From contig OZ316899.1 in the NCBI GenBank assembly GCA_973895155.1, positions 14,260,001-14,324,000 on the forward strand: a DNA stretch of 64,000 nucleotides, in the 5' to 3' direction. Of this stretch, positions 37,101 through 47,588 are shown piece by piece (the first letter of the stretch is position 1; every line of letters begins with the position of its first letter). A program made the translations under genes and the position numbers. This stretch comes from Marsupella aquatica (lineage: Eukaryota > Marchantiophyta). The notes beneath the pieces are model-generated. The model was not told where the DNA came from, made no database searches, and saw only the letters and a list, made by a program, of their open reading frames with translations.

Positions 37101-40100
37101 CTGTGAAGTTATAGTTAATGGCTATTTCTTCGTTTGCTGTGGTTCGCGCGGGTGCATCTGGTTGAGGTTGTGTTGCAATGGGGGGGGGGGTAAGTTGGTT
37201 CTTCTCTGTCTGGGGTTCTTGTCCCCAGCTCCAGGTGGGCGTCCTCTCTTCTTTCGTGGTTCAGCAGTAGTTGCTGGTGGTTCAGTTATGTCTATTCTTG
37301 AGGGGGCGTTGGTGGCAGGGACGTGTGACCTGGTGACCTGGGCTACATCCGCAAATGCGTCAGGTAATTCCCCCATAATTCTGGTGAGGTGCAGTATTCG
37401 TTGTACCTCTGTGTCGGCTAGTGCTGTCCTCGGGTCGTTCCAGAATTGGGAGGTTATTTGCCAAGCAATTTCTTTGGATGGGCTATCTGTTGTTTTCTGG
37501 CCTGTACTGAGTTTTGGGAATGTGTCTTCATAGAAATGGCAGTCGGCAAATCGGGCCTTATATACATCTACTGTAGTGGGCTCCAAATATCTGATGATGG
37601 ACGTGGAATCAAATCCAATGTATATGCCCTTTTGGCGTTGAGGTCCGAGTTTGGTCCTTTTTGGTCCCATAATTGGAACCAGGACCTGGCATCCGAAGGT
37701 TCGAAGGTGGGTCAGTGATGCTGTGGTGCCAAATGCCAAATGGTGAGGTGAGCTTGTGTTAAATGCTGATGGTCTATATCGTAGGAGAGTAGCCGCATGG
37801 AGGATGGCATGTCCCCATGCGGCTGGTGGTAATTGACTCTGCATTATGAGTGGTCTCGCTATGGACTGTAATCTTTTGATGAGTGATTCAGCGATTCCAT
37901 TCTGGAAGTGTACGTATGCAATTGGGTATTCAACCTCTATACCAGCTGCAGTGCAGAAGTCGTCGAAGGTTCTGGAGGTAAATTCTCCAGCATTATCGAC
38001 TCTGATTGTTTTTATTGGGTGATCAGGAAACTGGGCTTTGAGTCTTAGGATATGTGCTAACAGTCTGGGGAATACCAGGTTTCGTGTGGATAGCAGGGAG
38101 ACCTGTGACCACTTTGATGAGGCATCTATGGTGGCTAAGAAGAAGCGGAATGGTCCGCTAGGTGGGTCAACAGGTCCGCAGACGTCTGCGTGGATTCTCT
38201 CCAAGAATTGAGGTATTCTCCTGTCTGTTGTTGATGGAGCTGGTCTAAGTGAGAGTTTACCTTGTGAGCAGGCAAGGCAAGGATTTCTCAGTGAGGTTGG
38301 GTGGACCGTGCTTGGGATGCCTTGAGTGTCTTTGATAATTTTGTGGAACATCTGTGTTCCAGGGTGGCCCAGTCTACGATGCCACATCTCAGTAATGGAT
38401 GGTGATGGTGAATCTACATGAAATGTATGTATCTCAATGGCGTAAAATCCTTGTTGAAGAGCTGTGAGTGTCTCCTTGACGTCTATGCCATGCTGTGTTT
38501 TGGCAACGATTTGGAGAACTTCCTGGGATTTATGGCTGCTAGTGTATATGTGCAGGTCATTGTCACGGATGTCCTTGAAGCTGAGGAGGTTCCGTGTGGC
38601 CTTGGGAGCGAAGATTGCGGATTTAATGTTGATAATTGTGCCCTTTGGCAGTATCAGAGTCGCAGGGCCATGTCCCTCTTCTAAGTTGTGGCTGCCCATT
38701 ATTGTGGTGACTCGCCTCTGTGATGGGGTAATGTATTCAAAATAGTCTCTGGTCCGTAGTATCGAGTGGGAGGTTCCACTATCTAGTATGCAGTAGTTGG
38801 GGCCTTCAAGCGCTTTCGTCATTTCTGATTGTAGTGCTAGGTGTATTTCAGGGAGGATGTCGGGGGATTCTAGGAATGCTCCATGAGCCTCATATTGATC
38901 ATTGTGTAGACTCTTCTGGTAGAGTTTGACTAGATGGGCTGGAGCCCTGCATATTCTCCTAATGTGGCCTTTAGTGCCACATCTATTGCAGATTGGTGAA
39001 GTGTCGGACTTATCTGAGTTGTATTGTCGATTGGAGTTTTGTTGTCTCTGCTGATTACTGTTGCTCCTTGTCCAGGTGTTGCGGAATGTGCTGCTTCCCC
39101 GACCCCGTCCTCCGCGAAATGAGTTTCTGCCACCTCGTTGAAAGTTGTTTCCTCGTCCTCTATATGAATTTCGTCCTCTGAAGTTCTGATTCCCTCGGAA
39201 GGTGCTTGCAGATCCCCTCCGCACATCATTAAAGTGAGCTTCTGGATTAGGATTTGGTGGGAGGGTGCCTGGTGGCCTCTGTTTGGTATTTTGTAATAGC
39301 AAAATTTGGTGTTTTTCTGCAAGCAACATGTGTGCAATTAACTCTGAGTAGGTTGTAAATCTCATATTGCGGTATTGAGTTGATATTACCAAATATGTTG
39401 AATGAAATGTTGACAGGGTCTTCTCGATTTGTTCTTCTTCTCCAACCGGGTGGCCGCAAATCGCGAGTTGTGATACAATGCGAAATAATTCGCTATTGTA
39501 TTCAGGAATTGTCTTGTAGTCCTATACCCGGAGGTTCACCCAGTCGTGCCTCGCTGCTGGTAGGAAGACTGTTCTTGTGTGGTCGAATCGAGCATGTAGT
39601 TCATCCCAGAGTTTCCGGGGATTATACTCATTCATGTACTGTCTCTTTAGTGACTCGGCAAGGTGATGTCGTATAAATATGAGAGCTTGTGCCTTCTGCT
39701 GTAGGGTAGGCCCATTATCCGTAAGGATGGTGTCTTGTAGGTTTTTCGATGTGAGATGTGCCTCTGCATCGATGGTCCATGACAAGTAATTGGAGCCATC
39801 GATTGCTAGAGCTTGGAAATGTAACTTTTCTATCATGTTATTCGTCATGTCGGGATTTGTGATGGATTGAGACTAGGGTTGTCTCGCTCAGCTATAATGT
39901 TGGAACTAAATAGAATTTCGGGTTGTAAACTTGTGAGTAATCGATCTGCTCTCAGCCGAAATAAATTTGGACAAAATCTCTGTCGAATTGTGTCAAAATT
40001 TTTGTGAGTTGATTCTATGGTTTCGACTCTGCCCTGATCTTGGATTGTCTAAACTGATTCGCTTCTGCTCATCTATATGGCTATGCAATTGAATGTGTAT

Positions 40101-40430
40101 GCGATTGAGTCTGCCTATGCAATTGAATGTGTGTGCAATGGGTTGATGAAGATTCTCAAGGATGTCCATGAAAAACTGAATCCTGTCTAAGGCATCCTAT
40201 TCGAGGGCCATCCGAGGTGGGAGCTAAAAAATCGAGTACAATCGTGCTGATAACGTGTTCCACATTAACAATGCTCTCCTTCATTACATTGTTAATACTT
40301 TATACATATGGCGGTTGCCATGAGGTGGTTGCCTAAGTAGTTAGGGTTATAACCTCCTCGGGTTATAGTTCTAACCTTAGTTATATAGGTGTGGTAGACT
40401 TAACCTATGGTAAACCTATGGTATGCAACA
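34163..40430 (-). mobile_element. Copia retrotransposon 2, 6,268 bp, young
   Basis: LTRs are 175 bp (34,163-34,337 and 40,256-40,430) and differ at one base that I can see (CCTTGGG versus CCTCGGG). The 5-bp target duplication is CAAAG (34,158-34,162 and 40,431-40,435). On the minus strand the primer-binding site CGTTATCAGCACGA follows the 5' LTR (40,255-40,242) and the polypurine tract AAGGGGGAG precedes the 3' LTR (34,346-34,338). It is inserted in exon 2 of the ParB/methylase gene; removing the element and one CAAAG restores that reading frame exactly. Confidence 0.95.
35257..39848 (-). pseudogene. Copia 2 Gag-Pol polyprotein, two lesions
   Basis: Gag starts at 39,848 (NYLSW motif) and is interrupted by one in-frame TAG at 39,524-39,522 (LRV-stop-DYKT; copia 1 has Leu there). 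The frame then runs 39,392-37,122 with a Gly/Arg-rich segment, the zinc knuckle CNRCGTKGHIRRIC, protease LDSGTS, HRRLGHPG and the integrase core (IRVDNAGEF). A C-run of about 13 (37,179-37,192) coincides with the frame change to the RT/RNase H frame (37,032-35,257; YVDDLNLFG, FANAGY, EDNKPC, DMFTKPLP). The RT carries an extra segment of about 60 residues between APPELI and LRSMYGLKQSG. Sister family of copia 1. Confidence 0.9.
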
Positions 40431-40945
40431 CAAAGGAAGCATTCCCTTCAGTCCTCCAATAATCTTCTCCTTTGTGTAGGATTTTGGAAAGAATCCCATC
40501 GACAACACACTTAATTCCCCACTTGCATACCATTCCACATTGAACTCGGCCGAGAAAGCCTTTGACGGGAGCTGCAACTTTGCCCACCTCATCATGTCTG
40601 ACACCTCTACAATGATAGAATTCATTCCTCTTCCTATCATTCCCACAGAGACCACGGGTCCGATGACCAATGTTTGGTTGTTGCCTGTCCTGATCTTGAC
40701 ACATAACATTGGATCCTGAATGTTAAATGAATTCAAGCGGAAGTTTACTCGCGAGAACTCAAGTCCCCACCGAAATCCTGGATCGCGGTCCTCCAAAATG
40801 AGCCCATCGTCGTAGTTTGCCTCTGAAATGGCGAGAGTTGTATTCACCAAATCACTCTCTGCATTGGAGAGTGTAAATTCATATTAGACTTCAAATCCAT
40901 GAAATTCGTTTCAAGAAATCACTGTCAAAGTGAGATTTAGGGCTC

Positions 40946-41208
40946 TTGGATTCGGACCATCTGAATCCAAACCTCCCTTTTGGATTCGGACCATCCAAAT
41001 CCAATCAAGCCTGTCGGATTCAGATGGTCCAAATCCAAACAACCCACTTGGATTTGGATGGTCCGAATCCAAACAACCCTCTTGGATTCGGACCATCCGA
41101 ATCCAATCAAGCCTGTCGGATTTGGATGGTCCGAATCCAAACAACCCACTTGGATTTGGATGGTCCGAATCCAAACAACCCTCTTGGATTCGGACCATCC
41201 GAATCCAA
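40946..41208. repeat. Palindrome array 1 (eight 25-bp palindromes) in intron 1 of the ParB/methylase gene
   Basis: Each unit has arms TTGGATTCGGA and TCCGAATCCAA around CCA or TGG. Units are separated by about 10 bp (ACAACCCTC, TCAAGCCTG, ACAACCCAC), giving a spacing near 35 bp. Three spacer types recur in fixed order, so about 103 bp form a higher-order repeat. Most deviations are G/A or C/T at the CG step. The array lies wholly inside the intron bounded by GTAAGT (41,248) and TGCAG (40,859). Confidence 0.95.
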
Positions 41209-41378
41209 CAACTTTAAAAGATGCATGAATAAACCTGCAAAAACTTACTTTGGACTTGTGATTGAAATTCTTGGGAATCCCCAAGCGCTAGGGCCACGAG
41301 ATCACCGACAGAGGAGAGATCCAAGTCATCAAATTCTTCGGCGAGCAGGACGATGACGGTTTTCTTGGCAACTTCCAT

Positions 41379-41890
41379 TTTTAGGAGTGACACATGGCAG
41401 GATATATTGAGGACACGTCAAGATGGGCAAGATCTAGGGCGTTGCAGCAGATTAGGGCAAGAAGGCAATTAGGGCAAGGGCAAGGGATAGCGGCGGCAGC
41501 CAGCCAAGAGAGAGGAGCGAGAGCGAGAGCGAGGAGTGAGAGTGAGAAGCGACTGAGAGAGAAACAACAATGAGGTCTGTGGAAGACCTCGTCCTCCCTT
41601 TACCCCCTCCTGAAAGGCTTGTTTGCGTACGGATGATCGCTGTACGGATGATCTCTGTACGGATAGAGACCGAGAAGGGATCTGGTCCTATCAGTTTGGA
41701 TGGGACACTAGCTGTATTGTCTGACACAATGGATTGAAAAAGGATTGGATGATTGTTCTAACCGCGATACTCGGTGTTGCCTCAATCTTATCGGATCGCA
41801 CATTCAGGGCCAAACATACCAACCCACGAGTATAAGAGGTCCTCTACAGACATCATTGTTGTTTTAGTTTCATATCTTCACTTGGGCATC
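41379..41890. promoter_or_regulatory. Central divergent promoter region of the giant transposon
   Basis: About 500 bp between the start of the leftward ParB/methylase gene and the first rightward exon. It contains a GA-rich tract (41,505-41,570) and three copies of GTACGGAT(GATC) at 41,627, 41,642 and 41,658. No other coding frame is convincing. The promoter role follows from the divergent gene layout; no TATA box was assigned with confidence. Confidence 0.5.
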
Positions 41891-44553
41891 CAGGTTTGCG
41901 CCAACTTTGGAGACATACTGGAAAAACAAGACTGCTGAGGTGAGTTATGGTGTTAGTCGCTTTGCTTATTTTGAGTTCTTAGGGAAGAGAGACGAACCCT
42001 TTCACTTTGTTCTGCATTCTAGTGACTTCCCAATAATTGTTTCACAAATTACCCAATGTTCCGAAAAACCCGGAATGTCTAAATTTGATTAGGAAGAGAT
42101 CTCAATCTCAATATATCCATGTCAACATAATCTTCATTGTGGAGTTAGACCATCTGAATCCAGGCCTGATGTGTGGATTAGAATGGTCCTAATCCTAGAT
42201 TGTTGTTTGGATTCGGATGATCCGAATCCAATCCATTTTCTAGGATTGGGACCATCTGATCAGAATCCAATCTTGGTTTGGATTCGGACCATCCGAATCC
42301 AAGAGGGTGTGTTGGATTCAGATGACCCTAATCCAAGAGGGTGTGTTGGATTCGGATGGTCCTAATCCAAGAGGGTGTGTTGGATTTGGACCATCCAAAT
42401 CCAAGAGGGTGTGTTGGATTCGGATGGTCCTAATCTAAGAGGGTGTGTTGGATTTGGACCATCCGAATCCAAGAGGGTGTGTTGGATTTGGACCATCCGA
42501 ATCCAAGAGGGTGTGTTGGATTCGGATGGTCCGAATCCAAGCGTGCAATGCTTAAATTGTGACCTTTGGGATCCAATCTCGGTTTGGATTCGGACCATCC
42601 CAATCCAAGCGCGATGGTTTAATTGGGGCGTTTGAAATACAATCTGGTTTTGGATTAGGACCATCCGAATCCAAGCCCGATGCTTAAATTGGGACCTTTG
42701 AAATACAATCTGGGTTTGGATTCGAACCATCCCAATCCAAGCCGGTTTGTTGAATTGCGACCTTCGGGATCCAATCTGTGTTTGGATTCGGACCATCCGA
42801 ATCCAAGATGGTGGGTTGGATTTGGACCTTTGAAATACAATCTGGTTTTGGATTCGGACCATCCGAATCCAAGCCCGATGCTTAAATTGGGACCTTTGAA
42901 ATACAATCTGGGTTTGGATTCGGACCATCCGAATCCAAGCCCGATGCTTAAATTGGGACCTTTGAAATGCAATCTGGGTTTGGATTTGGACCATCCAAAT
43001 CCAAGCGCATTTGTTGAATTGGGACCTTTGGGATCCAATATGGGTTTGGATTCGGACCATCCAAATCCAAGAGGGTGTGTTGGATAGAGGTTGGTTTGGA
43101 TTTGGACCATCCCAATTCAAGCGCGATGCTTAAATTGGACCTTCGGAATACAATCTTTGTGGTTTTGATTTGGACCACCCCAATCCAAGCGTGATAGTTG
43201 AGCCAACGTTTGGATTCACGGAATGGCAATCAAATGACCGTATGGATAATTGTGAGTCTCTTCAAATTCTTGTCATTCGGATTTGTGATAGTTTTTCTGA
43301 AAATTGTGCAGGTTACTAAATCTGAGAATGACTGGAAGGTTTTCAAGAGGTGATGATGTGACCTTGACAATTGATGGATATGATGTCGGTTGTGGGACAA
43401 TTCAGAAAATTAACCCCCAGGATAGGGTGCACAACGTATTGTTGGGAGATAATCAAATTGGTGTGCTCGTGGAGAAGGTTTTCGAGCCAACTCAAAAACT
43501 ACCATTTCCATTGCCAAGGGTAGAAAATCTTTTCGATGCCATTGACTCATGTGTTATTTGGGAGATCTCGTGCACGTATCTCTCTATAACTCCAGATTCC
43601 CAAAAACGCATCAGTACTGGTAGTTGTTCAACTCGACCAGATAATAACTTGGATAAATCTCCTACAATTGTTATGGAGGATGCATCAAACACTCTAAGGC
43701 AAGGGGACGAGGTTGAAATGCTCATGGATGGGTGTTGTGTAGCCCTTGGAGTTATTTTCAAGGTAAATCCAAAGGACCGATGTCACAACATATTACTTGG
43801 TGAGTCTCGGATCAGTGTGAAAATCACTGATGTTATTCATGGTAGTAAGGCTTTACCTTACATACACAATGGGGCTGAAACAATTGAAGAGGCAAAAGAC
43901 TCATGGGTTCTCTGGGACTTGGCCGATGTTCATAAAAAAATTTGGAATGTTGATGAAGGTAGAAAGTCTTCCTCTAAGAAGCAAGGTGATGGCGACGTTT
44001 TAATTGAGGAGAGTTTTGTCTCACATTCTCCATCAACAAAATTGACCAAAACTCATTCTGATTATTACCAACGGTCCAACTGGATGTCAGAGTTGGTCGA
44101 ATTATACATTGGTTCAGGACGATCGAGTAAGGTTGCCATTGGGACTATCACTGTGCCTCAAGCAACGACGGCTGTTGATGATGAAATCCTAGGAGAAAAC
44201 TATGTAGGGGTTGTTGTGAAAGATGTCATGGAATCGCAATACTTTCCAAGCATTCACAAGGGAGTAATTAGTTTGGTTCGATGGTTTGATGGCGAATTGA
44301 TCACACAAAACTAGTAGCAACTGGAAAATTTTTGCCAGACATTCTGGTGGAAGGTACAAAGAATATGGAGTCAATGGATAGGGATGATCTGAATCCGGAT
44401 CATGTGGTTGGATCCGCATCCGGATGTTGTCAAAGGCCATATAACTTCAACAAGAGGAATCAAGTTGATCCTATTGAGAAGAAAAGGAGGCTCTTGCAAA
44501 CCAAGGCAGTTTCAAAAACAACAGAGCCGCAATTGATGAGATCAAAAGAGTAA
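41891..44553 (+). pseudogene. Protein with three Tnp1/En/Spm-like repeats
   Basis: A first short exon ends YWKNKTAE before donor GTGAGT (41,940). After an intron filled with palindromes, the acceptor TGTGCAG (43,311) leads to VTKSENDWKVF, and after a one-base frame change to the 43,304-44,314 frame. That frame has three copies (about 70 residues each) of a domain reading G-(D/S)..V.(L/M)..(D/G)G..V..G.I....P.....(N/D)..LG...(I/V).V.V..V followed by a W residue, ending WEIS, WDLADV and WFDGEL. This resembles the Tnp1/En/Spm-like (DUF8039-type) domain found with plant CACTA elements. A likely role is DNA binding at transposon repeats; inferred. A Lys-rich tail (44,332-44,553) leads into the transposase gene. 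Confidence 0.6.
42143..43195. repeat. Palindrome array 2 (about 20 palindromes) upstream of the Tnp1-like gene
   Basis: Same 25-bp palindrome as array 1. From 42,278 to 42,545 units recur every 34-35 bp with spacer GAGGGTGTG. From 42,545 to 43,195 the spacing lengthens to about 65 bp with a conserved spacer containing CTTAAATTGGGACCTTTGAA. The array sits in the intron between GTGAGT (41,940) and TGTGCAG (43,311). It creates artificial long frames on both strands with repeated DSDGPNP or WIRMVRIQ. Confidence 0.95.
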
Positions 44554-47103
44554 ATTGCTGCAAGCATAAATGTTGTCTCATTATGCCAAGGGAAGATATA
44601 GAAGATGTTAGGATGGAATTTCACAGGATGTCTAGCGAGTCCAAAACATCACACATTTTCAACCTCTTCCACTACAGAGAGGATGATGTTCGTGATAAGG
44701 GACACCATGTTCTCAAAGGTATGGTTATCTGTAAAGATGCATTTGCAACCATCCATGGTTTTAGTCACACCAAGTATTATGATTACAAGAGAAGATACAT
44801 GGAGGGTTGCAAAATTGAGTTCCATGGGAATACAGGCTTGAAGAAAACAAGGTCAAATACCTTGCATGCGCGAGCTCTTCTAGAGGCATTTTTGACTCAA
44901 AATGTAGAGCCAATGCCTCATATGCCTTATGGAGGGGCTCATGGGACAGACAGCATTGAGTATCGACTTCCAGCGTGTTACAAAAAGTTAGAGATTTTGG
45001 AAGATGTGAGAACAAAGATGAAGGAAGAAGGGCTTCCTCCTGTTACGGATAACACTCTCTACAAGATATGGAGCACATCATTTGCAAACTTCAGTTTTCA
45101 CAAGGATGGCGCATTTGCCAAGTGTATGCTTTGTTGTGAATACAAAGACAGTTTGATGCGAGAGAGAAGGAAAAAAGAACGTGCTGAAATTGAAGAAAAA
45201 AGAGCTCAACATCTTCGTGAGCAAATGTCACGTAGATATGTTTACTACGCTCATCGAGTGATGGCCAAGCAACATCCAGGAGAATATCTTTGCATTATTC
45301 ACGACAAGATGGATCAAGCAAAGACATGGATTCCAAAAATGGTTAGTACTCCTAAATCACTTTCGGGTCATGGAATGCCGCTACCTATTGCTCTCACGGG
45401 GATGTTGACCCACGGGAGAGATCCAGGAGTTATGCACACTTTAGTGTCACTGGCCTTTGGCCAGGAGATGTAGATTTCACGGTGACATCCTTGGCTAAGT
45501 GTCTTTGAGATCTTGAAGAGTACAATGGAGACAAGACAGGTGACATGCTTGATGGCTTGCATTGGGAACCTCATAGACCTTTCTATCAAGCCTTACTTGA
45601 CTTTGATGCATTTTTGTCGGGATATTTGGAACCAAAGAATATTCAAGTAAATAGGTATATTGGTTCTGAAGATGGAGCTGCCGACAGTCAGACTGAGACC
45701 ATCCCAACCCGACAGGATGAGGATGATGGAGGGGACGTGGGTGGCGAGAAGGGCAGTCCGTTGTTCATGCCCTTGCCAAGGCACCTAACATTGCAAATGG
45801 ATAATTCAGCAAAGGACAACAAAAACCAAACGGTCATGGCATTTTGCTCGGAGCTTGTGAGTAGAGGAGTATTTGAAACTGTTCAAATGTCCTTTCTAAT
45901 GGTTGGTCATACGCACGAAGATGTTGATGCACTGTTTTCCAAGGTATCATATCAAGTTCAGCACAAGGAAGTTGCAACCCTTCTTGCACTAATGGCAGAG
46001 GTTTGGGAATGTGAGAGCATTCATCCAGTTCCAAGATTGATACAAGAAGTTGCATCTTACAAAGATTATCTTCAAAGTTTTAAGGTCAAAGATATTCAAG
46101 GTCACTCAAAACCGGTATGATTTCTTTTCTCTATGAGAGATAATGTACCAATATTTCAGTATAAGTCCCATGTTAAGCAAGCTTGGGCTCCCGTTGGCGG
46201 AAGGTGCATTTGGGCAACTGATCCAATAACAAATTCTCTTCTTTTACCCAGTGGACAACCCTTAGCTAAATCCATAGGAGAGATACACAAAAAATCAGAA
46301 GAGATAATCCCATTCCTTAACAAGTACCTTGATTTTTTGAGAAGGAGTTGCATTGATGAGACGTCAATAGCATACAAGGAAAGATTTCCTCTTGTTAAAT
46401 ATTGGGAAAGAATTGTGGAGCTGTTGTCAAATGGGCTTGCAATGGAAGGGGAGGGAAATAATCAATTTCCATTGAAAAATGGATTTTGGCACGGTTACAA
46501 GGTCAACCAATCGGCATGCGAACAGAGTGGTCCTCTAAGTGAAGATGAGGAGAATGCAGAGATGACAGCTCTTCAAAATGAAGTCTTGGAAGAGATGGAA
46601 GATCAAGTGGCACCATTTGTTGGATCTCGAGCTGAGAGAGAACAAGGACGGTGGATTCCCCTCCAGGATATTTGTGAAGGAAACTTTGTGTTTCTTCGAC
46701 CCGAGGATGATTGGGAGAAGAAAAATGGTGGAGGTCATTTCTGGTTGGTGAGAGCTTTGGGTCAGGTGGACCCTAAGCATGAAGTCCCAATTCTTCAAGA
46801 GACCCTCCTTTGACTCAACAATATGCTCCAATGTTCCCCGTGGAATGGTGGAGGCCTAAACACTCTAAACTTGATGTGAGTGAGAGTGCTAGGTATCTCA
46901 ATTGTTTCATGTCCACCAAGACATGGGAACGAGATCCAGGATTTGGTGAGAACACTCAACATTGGCAGTATGCAAATTCTGCAATGTATGGTTTTAAATC
47001 TGGAATGAAGGAAGAAAACATGGTTGGCAGAGGTTTGAAGATTCCTCGAAATGTTCTACAAACTGTCCAAAGTTATCTCCAAAGGATGGACAAGTACACT
47101 TAG
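44520..47103 (+). pseudogene. DUF7869-like DDE transposase, disrupted
   Basis: The coding frame starts upstream of ATG 44,583 with a Cys cluster (NCCKHKCC). It continues with FHRMSSESKTSHIFNLF, a basic coiled stretch, IIHDKMDQAKTWIP (first acidic residue), LTLQMDNSAKDNKNQ (second) and VGHTHEDVDALF (third). The last two are hallmark motifs of plant DUF7869 proteins, an RNase H-like fold transposase group. The C-terminal part (46,133-47,103) ends in a PVEWWRP and Gln-rich tail. Lesions: a one-base shift near 45,440, TGA at 45,507 and at 46,118, and a shift near 46,800. The first TGA fits CGA-to-TGA. The stop at 47,101 lies about 520 bp from the right TIR. It is the presumed transposase of the giant element. 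Confidence 0.75.
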
Positions 47104-47321
47104 TTGTCACTAGCTAAGGTATAATGAGATAGTTACTAGTTTTTATGTAAGAGTTATATATATTGTGAGACCATGCCATTGAGTGTTTAGTTACTTAGTA
47201 GACTATCTACTCATTTTCTAAACTTTTGATTATTATGAATATGAATGTTTATTTTTTTTGCATAATTAAAAATATTTTTTATTAATTTCTTTATTTTAAA
47301 TGATTACAATAAAAGTTTTCA

Positions 47322-47588
47322 GGAAAATGTACACTTTTTAGGCCAAATGTACTCTTTGTTGCACTCAAAGCTACACTTTCTAGACTAAATGCACTGAAAT
47401 GTACACTTTTTAAGCCAAATGTATCCATTTTTCACTCAAATGTACACTTTCTAGGCCAAATGTACTAAAATGTACACTTTTAAGCCAAATGTACATATTT
47501 TGATGCTCAAATATACACTTTTCATTGGCCAAATGTACACTTTTCCAAGCCCAAAAGTACACTTTTCATTGCCCAAATGTACATAAAT
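47322..47588. repeat. Right subterminal repeats (AAATGTACACTTT)
   Basis: About ten degenerate copies of AAATGTACACTTTTTAGGCC in direct orientation, mostly 25-45 bp apart, between the transposase gene and the right TIR. The intervening 47,104-47,321 is AT-rich and noncoding. The left end holds the same motif at 15,665-15,715. Confidence 0.85.

Larger units (their letters stand above)
30795..41378 (-). pseudogene. ParB-like plus DNA-methylase-fold gene, three exons, split by copia 2
   Basis: Exon 1 41,378-41,249 (ATG, donor GTAAGT); exon 2 40,858-40,431 and, after copia 2, 34,157-32,988; exon 3 32,749-30,795. Phases agree. About 1,230 codons. The first 230 residues are unrecognised. Exon 2 then has a Lys-rich linker and a ParB-like region (IFLIPVESIFAAPARLCYR, VQDIADSMI, FLAVSGQHSTRAARWI). 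Exon 3 has a class-beta N4/N6 methylase-like fold: IVDFSRD where the catalytic (D/N/S)PP(Y/W) is expected, and KPTRMIQRII followed by ILDFFSGGQVM (SAM motif I). Loss of PP suggests a catalytically dead or binding-only protein. Defects: TAG at 33,926-33,924, TAG at 32,692-32,690 and one base missing in an A-run near 32,576. Both nonsense codons fit CAG-to-TAG. Transcribed leftward from the central promoter. Confidence 0.75.

Noticed and set aside
42143-43195. CRISPR-like array of regular repeats and spacers
   Set aside because: The repeats are near-perfect palindromes with conserved, not unique, spacers, in an intron of a eukaryotic transposon gene. There are no cas genes.
40911-43229. Long frames on both strands rich in DSDGPNP or WIRMVRIQ repeats
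   Set aside because: They are translations of the palindrome arrays, present in several frames at once, with no start context.
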